Assembly: GCA_937891875.1 (NCBI GenBank)
Contig: CALATR010000452.1
Span: 1 to 34,633 of the forward strand
Source of the DNA: an uncultured Pseudomonadota bacterium
GTDB taxonomy: Bacteria; Myxococcota_A; UBA796; GCA-2862545
Reading direction: 5' to 3'
DNA length: 34,633 bases
Below the pieces are notes generated by a model. That model was given only the letters and a program-made list of their open reading frames with translations. It had not been told where the DNA came from and did no database searches. This document shows, in pieces, positions 1 to 8,157 of the stretch. Position 1 is the first letter of the stretch. Each line of letters begins with the position of its first letter. The translations under genes and the position numbers were made by a program.

Positions 1-76
1 GGACGAATAACGTAAGCTATCGCGTTTTGGGTGCCGGTTGGTAGCGGCTACCCTCTCGCCAGCCCCGGGAGGGTCG

Positions 77-850
77 ATGACGCGCCTCGTTCCCCTGTTC
101 CTGCTCCTCTCCATCGCCGCCTGCGACGGCGGGCCGGACCTCCATGACCTCCAGGAGGTCACGGAGCAGACGCGTTCGGCTGCACCGCGAGCTCCGCGAG
201 CCCCGCCCACACGCCCACCTGCCCCGCCCGCCAGATCGACCCCCAGGGGCGCACCGCTGTCCGCCGACGGCCTCCCCGCAGTCCAGGCGCGAAGCGACGA
301 GCCCCCGACTCGCTACACCCTCGAGATCGACGGGACCGCACAGACCATCCGGCCGGACGAGCCGCTGACGATCGGCGAGGGCGCGGAGGCGAAGACGGTC
401 GTTCTTCGGGTCGACCCGTACCGAGAGCTCGATGCGAAGGGCGTTCGCTTCCTGTTCCCGCAGACCTACAGCTACGAGTTCGAAGAATCGCCGGACTTCC
501 GCACCTGGACGCTCACGGGCAACGCCCAGGTGATCACGGTCTTTCACCTCGAGACCCTGGATCATGAGGCCATGGGTCGGAGCATGGTCTCCGAGATGGG
601 CAAGATCTACGGTCGGGGCAACATGACGGCGACGCCGACCAGCCGAACGCTGAACGGCGTGAGGCTGGAGGGTACCCTCCTGCACGTGACCATGGCTGGC
701 TCCCACCTCACCCAGGAGGTGTACGACTTCGGCGGACCGGGGGGCGACTACCTGCTCATCCTGCAGGACACGCTCGACGACGCCGGCAAGCCCACGGCCG
801 AGGCCAGGATCGGCCTGCAGGCCCTGGACGCGACCTTTCGGATGGAGTGA
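77..850 (+). CDS. Putative secreted lipoprotein, function unknown
   Basis: ORF in track (38..850). ATG at 77 gives MTRLVPLFLLLSIAACDGG, a lipobox-type signal (LSIAAC). GGGAGGG lies just upstream. Confidence 0.75.
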   Translation: MTRLVPLFLLLSIAACDGGPDLHDLQEVTEQTRSAAPRAPRAPPTRPPAPPARSTPRGAPLSADGLPAVQARSDEPPTRYTLEIDGTAQTIRPDEPLTIGEGAEAKTVVLRVDPYRELDAKGVRFLFPQTYSYEFEESPDFRTWTLTGNAQVITVFHLETLDHEAMGRSMVSEMGKIYGRGNMTATPTSRTLNGVRLEGTLLHVTMAGSHLTQEVYDFGGPGGDYLLILQDTLDDAGKPTAEARIGLQALDATFRME

Positions 851-990
851 GCGCCGCACTGTGCCGTGGGCGTGATCAAGAGGAATCCTACAGCCCGCGA
901 GGCGCGGCGGCTGTGGGCTACGGGCCGAGCCCGTCGCGCTGTGTCAAGCCCGGCGCGCGCCTGTCCGACCTTCCGGACTGGAGGTGACTC

Positions 991-1056
991 ATGCGTCTCG
1001 AGTCCAGGCTGCAGGCCATGCAGGCCGTGGCCGCGCTGAACAAGCGGGCCGCGTAG
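991..1056 (+). CDS. Candidate 21-aa small protein MRLESRLQAMQAVAALNKRAA
   Basis: Read directly: GGAGGTGACTC-ATG (strong SD) then 21 sense codons and TAG. Not in the ORF track, which lists no ORF below 60 aa. Confidence 0.4.
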   Translation: MRLESRLQAMQAVAALNKRAA

Positions 1057-1104
1057 CCGTCCTCCTCTCGCCCGCTGGCGGGTCGCCCCGCGGCGCCGCG
1101 AGGA

Positions 1105-1341
1105 TCAGACGTCGCCCTGGCCGCCGATCCGCTCGCCGTCCTCGCCCGTGGGAGGATCGAGGCGAACGTCCAGGTTGCCGCCCTCGGCCTCGGTCAGCAC
1201 GTGGTGCACGCGCGTGTGCCCGTCCGCATCGCTCCACTGATCCCGCTCGATCAGGGCGACCAACGCCGAGTTCAGACCGGCACGCTCCGCCAGATCGTTG
1301 CGGGACCAGCCGAGTGCCTTCCTTCGTTCCTTGACCGACAT
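1105..1341 (-). CDS. Small XRE-family helix-turn-helix regulator (78 aa)
   Basis: MSVKERRKALGWSRNDLAERAGLNSALVALIERDQW... resembles an HTH_3/XRE fold. Internal start chosen within the 202-aa track ORF, whose N-terminal part overlaps the divergent gene. Confidence 0.6.
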   Translation of the reverse strand: MSVKERRKALGWSRNDLAERAGLNSALVALIERDQWSDADGHTRVHHVLTEAEGGNLDVRLDPPTGEDGERIGGQGDV

Positions 1342-1527
1342 ACGCGTCTCCGGAGTGTTGGCCGTGCAGTGTAGGGGGGTCTCGCCCTCCTCGCGACCCC
1401 TCGGGGCGGCCGCAGCTGGATCCCGGGTGGGGTCGAGGAAGACCATCCGCACCGGCTCTCCGCTGCTGGACGTCTGGCAGGACAGATCCGGAACTGGTCC
1501 GAGCCGTTCGTTCGCCAGTCGGACCGG

Positions 1528-1543
1528 TGACAGGTTCCTGTCA
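1528..1543. promoter_or_regulatory. Operator-like dyad TGACAGG-TT-CCTGTCA
   Basis: Perfect 7-bp arms with a 2-bp spacer, in the divergent intergenic region between the XRE gene and the hydrolase gene. Confidence 0.55.
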
Positions 1544-1569
1544 GGGTACTGAGTCAGATCCATTGAATG

Positions 1570-1612
1570 ATACAGCCCATAAGCATCTCTTCTCGATGCG
1601 ATGAGGCTGTAT
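1570..1612 (+). promoter_or_regulatory. Start-proximal nested hairpin in the hydrolase leader
   Basis: ATACAGCC(1570-1577)...GGCTGTAT(1605-1612) with inner GCATC(1583-1587)/GATGC(1595-1599). It ends immediately before ATG 1613 and its 3' arm overlaps the GAGG SD. Confidence 0.5.
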
Positions 1613-3808
1613 ATGCAAGCAAAGAGTACTCGCGCGTCCTCCTCTGAGGCCGCGCCACTGTCCAGTCCGTCCCCCGTCGCCCGCCCGGCCGAGTTCGGCA
1701 GCAACGGGGCCAACCAGGCGCTCTTGTCAGCCCCGCGCCCCCGGCCCCGCCCGGTCCGGTCGTTCTCCGACGGCGGTGGCTACACCTACCGGGCGCGCTC
1801 CGACGGAGGCTACGAGATCACCGGCGCCCCGCGACCCAGCGCCATCGGTCTCATCGTGCGGGATGGAAAGGCGTTCGAGGCCATCCACGCGCTCTACCTC
1901 TCCATCGCTCCCCCGGGCCGCCGGATGAACGAGCCCTGGGAGCCCGAGGCGGACGAGACTCCGGTCGAGGTGGCGCCCACCGAGGAAGCGCCCACCGAGG
2001 ACGCCCCGGTCGAGGTCGCTCCCACCGAAGAGCTCCCCGCCGAGCAGGAGCAGGTCGAGACCAGCGAGGACCCCTCGATGTGGGATCGCCTCGTGGAGGA
2101 CGTGAAGGAGGGGATCACCGACGTGGTCGACTGGGTCTCCGACTGGTGGGACAGCGTCGGCGAGGACGTCGCGACCGAGGAGGCGAAGGACGCCGAGCAG
2201 GATGCCAGCGGCGGCGGCGGCAACCGGAGCTCGGCCCCGCAGGAGGACCCGGCCCAGGAGACGCCGGACACGTCGAACGACCCGTTCGTGGTCGCTCGCG
2301 GCCAGCTCACCTTCGACGCCGAAGGTACCGAGGGAGGCCGCTTCCACACCCGCACCGCCCACTGGCCCGGCGGTGCCTCGGGCGTGACCATCGGGCGCGG
2401 CTACGATCTTGGTCAGCACTCGGAAGACGACATCCTGCGCGACATGGGGGCCGCGGGCATCAGCGAGGACGTCGCCGGCGCCTTCGCCGAGGCTGCCGGA
2501 CTCACCGGGCAGGACGCCCGGGCCTGGCTCAACGGCCACCAGCAAGAGCTGCCCGAGATCACCCCCGAACAGCAGGAGCTGCTCTTCGACATCGTCTACG
2601 GCGCCCTGGCGCAGGACGTCGAGCGGATCAGCGGCAACTATGCGCGCATCGTGAGCGGTCGCGAGGGCGGCGAGCGCGAGGACTACGAGATCGACTGGGA
2701 GACCCTGCACCCGGCCATCCGCGATCTGCTGGTCGATCTGCGCTACCGCGGCGACTACACGCCGACGACGCGCGCAACCGTGCAGCCGCTCGCCATCGCC
2801 AACGACCTGCCCGGCATGGCCGACCTCATGGCGGATCGCACCCAGTGGTCGAGCGTGCCCCTCGACCGGTTCAACCGCCGCGCCGCCTTCATGCGGGCCG
2901 CCGTCGAGGGTGGCGCCAACGACGTGGACCTGCAGGACGACGCCCCGGTCAAGGACGACGCCGCCACCGAGACGGACGAGGTCAGCGAGGGCGCGCCCGC
3001 GGTCGACACCTCCAACGCCGGCACCGGCTACCGCGTCAACGCGAGCTCACTGAACGTGCGGCGCACGCCCAGCAGCGACACCAACGACAACAAGGTGGGC
3101 AAGCTGAACGGCGGTGCGCGGATCACCGCCACCGGCAGGACCGAAGGGTGGATCCAGTTTTCCTACGATGGCGTCACCGCCTACGTCTCCGCCGATTACA
3201 TGGTGGAGATCGGCGCGGGAGACGAGGACCAGGCGGTCGGCGACGGAACGCTCTCCGGAGGCGACTGGTACGACATCGCCAACGCCAACGGCTGGGCCAA
3301 CTCGACCGACTTCGACGACCTGTCCCCGGAGTTCGGCCCCAAGGCCAAGACCTTCGTCGACGGCCTGCGCGACAGCGGGGCCTCGGTGCAGATCACAGCC
3401 GGGCTGCGCCACGAGAAGCGCGCCATCCTCATGCACTTCGCCTGGCACGTCGCCAAGGGCACCAAGTCGACCGCCGTCGCCAACGAGTACTGCCGCAGCA
3501 AGGGCATCGACATCGAGTGGAACCACGGCAACGCGCAGGCCTCGCGCGCGGCGGCCCAGGCGCTGGTCAACCGGTTCGGGCTGGTCCGCTCCGCCTCACT
3601 GACCTCCAACCACATGGGCGGCGACGCGGTCGACATGAAGATCACCAACGTGCCCGCCAACCTCACCGTGGACGGCAAGGCGTACCAGGCCGGCCCGAAG
3701 GGCAACGGCACCCTCGAAGAGGACAAGGTCGACCACATCGGCAAGGAGCTGGGCGTGATCTGGTACGGGCCCGGCGACTACGTGCACTGGTCCAAGACCG
3801 GCCGCTGA
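1613..3808 (+). CDS. Multidomain peptidoglycan hydrolase: pesticin/lysozyme-like domain + SH3 + M15-type peptidase-like domain
   Basis: GGASGVTIGRGYDLGQHSEDDI (pesticin/lysozyme-like), YRVNASSLNVRRTPSS...VTAYVSADYM (bacterial SH3), and C-terminal SNHMGGDAVDM...DYVHWS (SxHxxGxAxD and final HW of M15-type zinc peptidases). The track start at 1601 is an in-frame alternative. Confidence 0.75.
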   Translation: MQAKSTRASSSEAAPLSSPSPVARPAEFGSNGANQALLSAPRPRPRPVRSFSDGGGYTYRARSDGGYEITGAPRPSAIGLIVRDGKAFEAIHALYLSIAPPGRRMNEPWEPEADETPVEVAPTEEAPTEDAPVEVAPTEELPAEQEQVETSEDPSMWDRLVEDVKEGITDVVDWVSDWWDSVGEDVATEEAKDAEQDASGGGGNRSSAPQEDPAQETPDTSNDPFVVARGQLTFDAEGTEGGRFHTRTAHWPGGASGVTIGRGYDLGQHSEDDILRDMGAAGISEDVAGAFAEAAGLTGQDARAWLNGHQQELPEITPEQQELLFDIVYGALAQDVERISGNYARIVSGREGGEREDYEIDWETLHPAIRDLLVDLRYRGDYTPTTRATVQPLAIANDLPGMADLMADRTQWSSVPLDRFNRRAAFMRAAVEGGANDVDLQDDAPVKDDAATETDEVSEGAPAVDTSNAGTGYRVNASSLNVRRTPSSDTNDNKVGKLNGGARITATGRTEGWIQFSYDGVTAYVSADYMVEIGAGDEDQAVGDGTLSGGDWYDIANANGWANSTDFDDLSPEFGPKAKTFVDGLRDSGASVQITAGLRHEKRAILMHFAWHVAKGTKSTAVANEYCRSKGIDIEWNHGNAQASRAAAQALVNRFGLVRSASLTSNHMGGDAVDMKITNVPANLTVDGKAYQAGPKGNGTLEEDKVDHIGKELGVIWYGPGDYVHWSKTGR

Positions 3809-3838
3809 GGCCCGTTCTGGGCGTTCACGGCGCGGGAC

Positions 3839-4687
3839 TCACGGGCTGCCGAGGATCAGATCCCGGCGGCCCACCTGGGCGATGGCGCCGGGCTTGCCGC
3901 CGACGGCGTCCACGCGCACGCCTGACGGGATGATCGCGCGCAGGAGCAGCACCACGGTGTCGTCGGGCAGGCGGAACGCGCCGAGCGGCCTCGGAACGCC
4001 CAGCGCGAACGGATCGTCCAGGCTGGCGGTCGTCGGCTCGATGTCCGCGGACGTCGGCGTGGTCCATGCGTGCACGACGCTGCCGCCGGCGGCGGTCGTC
4101 ACGGTGGCCTCGCCCCCCTGACCAGACAGGGTCACGACCACGGTGAACGGCCCCACCTGCCAGGTTCCAGACCCCTTCTCCACCGGAGCGAAGGCCTTCG
4201 AGTCCCGGGCCCCCGGGAGGTCGGCGGGAAGCACCCAGACCGGCTGCTCGGCGAGGTCCTTCGGCACCTTGAAGCCGGTCATGACGGTGGGCACGTCGTC
4301 CCAGCCATACGGGATCTCGGACTGCTCGGAATACTTCAGGTCCAGGATGCCCTCGCGGGAGACGCCGACGAAGGGCGTGCCCTCGGTCAGGTCGAACCAG
4401 GCGTCCCGAGCGTCGACGATCGCCACCCGCGCCCCCTCGTGCACGGGCGTCCAGGGGTCCTTGCGGTCGTCCCGGCGAGCGGTCGCGAGGGCGAAGTAGC
4501 CGGGGATGCCGTCGAAGTGGGCGGGCAAGGCACTCTCCTGTGCAGGCGACGCTGTGGGCGTGGTGGGTTCGGCGGGTACGGGCACATCCGCGCTCGCACC
4601 GCTGGGCACGCCCCCACACGCGAGCACGGAGATCACTCCGGCAGCGACGAGCACGGGCCACGGTCGAGCGGCATGAGGATCAGGCAC
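3839..4687 (-). CDS. Putative lipoprotein, function unknown
   Basis: GTG start at 4687 preceded by GGAGG. VPDPHAARPWPVLVAAGVISVLACGG has a lipobox (SVLAC). It is the C-terminal part of a track ORF whose upstream 650 codons are antisense to the DUF1592 gene. Confidence 0.65.
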   Translation of the reverse strand: MPDPHAARPWPVLVAAGVISVLACGGVPSGASADVPVPAEPTTPTASPAQESALPAHFDGIPGYFALATARRDDRKDPWTPVHEGARVAIVDARDAWFDLTEGTPFVGVSREGILDLKYSEQSEIPYGWDDVPTVMTGFKVPKDLAEQPVWVLPADLPGARDSKAFAPVEKGSGTWQVGPFTVVVTLSGQGGEATVTTAAGGSVVHAWTTPTSADIEPTTASLDDPFALGVPRPLGAFRLPDDTVVLLLRAIIPSGVRVDAVGGKPGAIAQVGRRDLILGSP

Positions 4688-4831
4688 GGACACCTCCAGA
4701 TTCAGCGGCCTTCGCCTGACCCCACAGTACCGGAACGAGACTCCCTGTCGGCCAGCCATGGGGAACGGAAGGGGCATGTAATCCACGTTCGGCCGACAAC
4801 CTGCGATCACGTGACGAGAACAGGAGTCGTC

Positions 4832-6481
4832 ATGCTTCGTGCCCTGCCCGTGCTCGCACTCCTCCTGGCGAGCGGCTGCAAGGGGGAGGACCCCGACGCG
4901 GAGACGCCGGAGACGCCGGAGATCGCTGGTGTGGAGGTGCCCCCCGCGCCCCTCGCCCGCCTGTCGGTGGACGACTATGAGCGGACCCTGCGCGTCATCT
5001 TCGGCGATGACGCCATCGACGCGGTGCAGCCCCAGATCGACGCCCTGCCCCAGGACGCGCCCGAGGGCGAGGGGCTGTTCAGCCGCGACGACCAGCGCAC
5101 CTCCCAGCGCCACATCGACCAGCACTACGCCATCGCCGATGCCCTGGCCAGGGCGTCCGCCGGCGACGGGGCGCTGCGGGTGCGCCTCGGTGGCGCCTGC
5201 GAGACGGTGGACGATGCCTGCCTGCAGCCCTTCGCGACGGCGCTGCTGGACAAGGTGCTGCGCCGGCCGCCGACGGACGCCGAGGTCAGCGCCCTGCTCG
5301 CGCCCGTCGGCGAGTTCGACGGCACCGATCGGGTGCATGCCATCGTCTTCCTGGCGCTGATGAAGCCGGAGCTGGTCTACCACCTGGAGAACCAGGGCAG
5401 CGATGAGGACGGGATGGTCGCGCTCACCGGCTACGAGCTGGCGTCTCGGCTGTCGTACCACTTCTGGGGCGAGCCCCCCGACGCCGAGCTGCTGGACGCG
5501 GCCGCAGACGGCAGCCTGCTCACCGACGAGGGCCTGCGGGCCCAGGTGGACCGCCTCTTCGACGACCCGCGCACGGAGCTGACCCTGCGCGAGTTCTTCG
5601 AGGAGTGGCTGCACCTGCGTCGGGGGGACTTCCTGCCCGGTCCGCGCCACGACCGCCTGTCCGGAGGCATGGACACCACCGGCCTGTCCGCCGAGATGCG
5701 CGAGGAGACCCACGCGCTGCTCTACCATGCCATCTACGCCGAGCCGCACACCTGGTCGGACGTGCTGCTCACCCGCGAGTCCTTCGCCCGCTCGGACCGG
5801 CTGGCCTCGCTGTACGGCGTGGACGCCTGGGACGGCAGCGGCGCTCGACCCCAGCTTCCGCCCGCCGAGCGTGCGGGCCTGCTCACCCGGGCGGGGGTCC
5901 TGGCCACGTCGGACGGCTCCACCAATCCCTTCCGCCGGGGCGCGTTCATCCGCCGCCTGGTGCTGTGCGAGCACGTCAACCCGCCGCCCGGCAACCTGCC
6001 GCCAGACGCCCTGGTCCCCCCCGAGACCACTGCGTCCACGTCCACCCGAGACGCCTTCGCCGCCAAGGTCGAGGGCGCGCAGTGCCGGGACTGCCACGCC
6101 CAGTTCAGCGCGCTCGGCTACGCCATGGAGTCCTACGACGGCTTCGGGCGCTTCCGCACCCGGGAGCAGCTGGTCGACTCCGCGGGCAGGGACCTGGGCT
6201 TCGTGGACGTCGATGCCGCCGTCACCACCCGGATCGACGGGGAGGAGGTGGCGCTGGCGGGCGGGGTGGCCCTGTCCGAGCAGATCGCTGGCTCCGAGGA
6301 CGCCCGGCAGTGCCTGGCGCGCCAGTACTTCCGCTTCGCCCACCGCCGGGTCGAGACCGGGGCGGACGCGGGGCTGATCGGCCACTGGTCCGACGCCCTG
6401 GCCGACGGCGAGCCCATGGGGCCCTGGCTTCGCCGGATCGCCCTGCACGCGAGCTTCCGCTACCGCGCCATCGAGGAGTGA
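4832..6481 (+). CDS. DUF1592-type (DUF1587/1592/1595/1588/1585) secreted lipoprotein with CxxCH motif
   Basis: MLRALPVLALLLASGCKG lipobox; RLSVDDYERTLRVIFG; LKPELVYHLE...LASRLSYHFWGEPPDAELL; CRDCHAQFSALGYAMESYDGFGRFR. All typical of this planctomycete/myxobacterial family. Confidence 0.85.
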   Translation: MLRALPVLALLLASGCKGEDPDAETPETPEIAGVEVPPAPLARLSVDDYERTLRVIFGDDAIDAVQPQIDALPQDAPEGEGLFSRDDQRTSQRHIDQHYAIADALARASAGDGALRVRLGGACETVDDACLQPFATALLDKVLRRPPTDAEVSALLAPVGEFDGTDRVHAIVFLALMKPELVYHLENQGSDEDGMVALTGYELASRLSYHFWGEPPDAELLDAAADGSLLTDEGLRAQVDRLFDDPRTELTLREFFEEWLHLRRGDFLPGPRHDRLSGGMDTTGLSAEMREETHALLYHAIYAEPHTWSDVLLTRESFARSDRLASLYGVDAWDGSGARPQLPPAERAGLLTRAGVLATSDGSTNPFRRGAFIRRLVLCEHVNPPPGNLPPDALVPPETTASTSTRDAFAAKVEGAQCRDCHAQFSALGYAMESYDGFGRFRTREQLVDSAGRDLGFVDVDAAVTTRIDGEEVALAGGVALSEQIAGSEDARQCLARQYFRFAHRRVETGADAGLIGHWSDALADGEPMGPWLRRIALHASFRYRAIEE

Positions 6482-6485
6482 GTCG

Positions 6486-8108
6486 ATGAGGTACTTCCGC
6501 TCCACCCGACGCATGTTCCTGACCGGCCTGGGCGGCGTCCTGGCGATCCCGCTGCTGCCCTCGCTGCTCCCCCGCGGCCTGCGCGCCGAGGCCCTCGCCG
6601 ACGAGGGGGACGTGGCGCGACGGTTCATCGCGATCAAGGGCTACTCTGGCGTCCCTGTGCTGGACCTGTACCCCCGCACCGCACCCGGCGGGTACACCAC
6701 CCGGGGTCGCGACGGCACGGTGGTGCTCTCCGATCCGCTGGCCACGGCGACCGGACGGCACAGCAACGGCAACGCGTACTACGGTCACCAGGCCCCGCTC
6801 TCCGACTTTGCCGAGACCGGCCTGGGCAACATCTTCGGCCAGCACTTCAACCGCTACCTGCAGGCCATGACCCTGTTCCGGGGTCTGGACTTCATGCCCA
6901 ACCTCAACCACAACGACGGGGGCTTCCTGGGCAACCTGGGCCTGCGGACCAACGGGGTGGGCGGGGCGCTGCCGGGCGCGCAGATCAACGTCACCATCGA
7001 TCAGGTGATCGCGGCGAGCAGCGCGGTCTACCCGAGGGCCCCGGTCGGGCCGCGGATCCTGCACCTGGGCAGCCGCACCAACACCTGCAGCTTCGAGCCC
7101 CGGGACCCGGACAACCTGCTGGCCACGGGTGCTGGCGCCGTGCAGCAGGCCAAGGCCTACACCAATCCCAAGGTCGCCTTCGACGCCCTCTTCAGCTCCT
7201 TCGAGCCCGGCGGATCCGCCCCCAGCCCGTCGTCCAGGCTGGTGGACCGGGTGGTCGAGGACTACCGCCGGGTGCGCGACGGGCGCCTGCTGTCCGCAGC
7301 CGATCGCCAGGTGTTGGACCGCCACCTGACCTACCTGACCGAGCTGGAGGAGCGGGTCAGCTCGGATGACACCCGGGTGTGCGAGCCCGGTGACGGTCCC
7401 GGCGACTTCGCCACGGGGGGCGAGTTCGACGTCACCGTGGACACCATCGAGCGCTTCTTCACTCAGATGGTGGACCTGCTGGCCCTGGCGCTGGCCTGCG
7501 ACGTCACCCGCGTGGCCACCCTCGACATCCAGAAGATGGTGGTCCGCGACGGGGGGCAGGTCTTCGGCATGGGCGACAGCCAGAACGCGGGCTCTGCCGG
7601 GCGCTCCAACTGGCACCTCCAGGCCCACAACTGGGACGACAACGCCAGGCGCTGGATCGGCCTGGGCTACCAGTGGACCGCCCAGGAGGTGATCCTGCGC
7701 CTGCTGGACCGCCTGGACGAGGTGACCGAGTCGGACGGGCAGAGCCTGCTGCACCACTCCCTGGTCCTGTGGGGCAACGAGCTGTCCTTCAACCACCTCA
7801 ACTACAGCGTGCCCACGGTGATGTGGGGCAGCGCAGGCGGCCGCGTGCAGGCCGGGCGCTACCTGGACTACGTCGACTGGGACCGCCCGGTGCGCTTCTC
7901 CCAGCACGACGGTGCGGTCATCGAGGGCGTGCAGTACAACCGCCTGCTGGTCAGCGCCATGCAGGCCATGGGACTGCAGCCCGAGGAGTACGAGATCGCG
8001 TCGGGGCGGGGCTTTGGCGAGACCCACCACGTGGACAAGGACGGCGCCTGGGCCATCGACTACGACGACAGCAACGTGGGCCAGCCGCTGCCCGATCTGC
8101 TGACCTGA
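6486..8108 (+). CDS. DUF1552 domain-containing protein, probable Tat-type signal
   Basis: MRYFRSTRRMFLTGLGGVLAIPLLPSLL twin-arginine leader. Lies directly after the DUF1592 gene, as in many genomes. LNHNDGGFLGN and DVTRVATLDIQKM are family-like stretches. Confidence 0.85.
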   Translation: MRYFRSTRRMFLTGLGGVLAIPLLPSLLPRGLRAEALADEGDVARRFIAIKGYSGVPVLDLYPRTAPGGYTTRGRDGTVVLSDPLATATGRHSNGNAYYGHQAPLSDFAETGLGNIFGQHFNRYLQAMTLFRGLDFMPNLNHNDGGFLGNLGLRTNGVGGALPGAQINVTIDQVIAASSAVYPRAPVGPRILHLGSRTNTCSFEPRDPDNLLATGAGAVQQAKAYTNPKVAFDALFSSFEPGGSAPSPSSRLVDRVVEDYRRVRDGRLLSAADRQVLDRHLTYLTELEERVSSDDTRVCEPGDGPGDFATGGEFDVTVDTIERFFTQMVDLLALALACDVTRVATLDIQKMVVRDGGQVFGMGDSQNAGSAGRSNWHLQAHNWDDNARRWIGLGYQWTAQEVILRLLDRLDEVTESDGQSLLHHSLVLWGNELSFNHLNYSVPTVMWGSAGGRVQAGRYLDYVDWDRPVRFSQHDGAVIEGVQYNRLLVSAMQAMGLQPEEYEIASGRGFGETHHVDKDGAWAIDYDDSNVGQPLPDLLT

Positions 8109-8157
8109 CGTCCTCTTGGGGGAGGTTGTTACAGGGCTTCGTCTGACTGGGGGGCGA

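Noticed and set aside
1342-1713. N-terminal extension of the XRE protein (202-aa ORF)
   Set aside because: It would run through the dyad and overlap the hydrolase start. The extension has no recognisable fold, while MSVKERRK begins right at the HTH.
2080-3933. 617-aa plus-strand ORF overlapping the hydrolase
   Set aside because: Arg/Gly-rich shifted frame (RRRRRQPELG...) of a clearly coding region.
4691-6637. N-terminal two-thirds of the 932-aa minus ORF (3839..6637)
   Set aside because: Antisense to the clear DUF1592 gene. Only the C-terminal part from the GTG at 4687 has signal-peptide logic and an SD.
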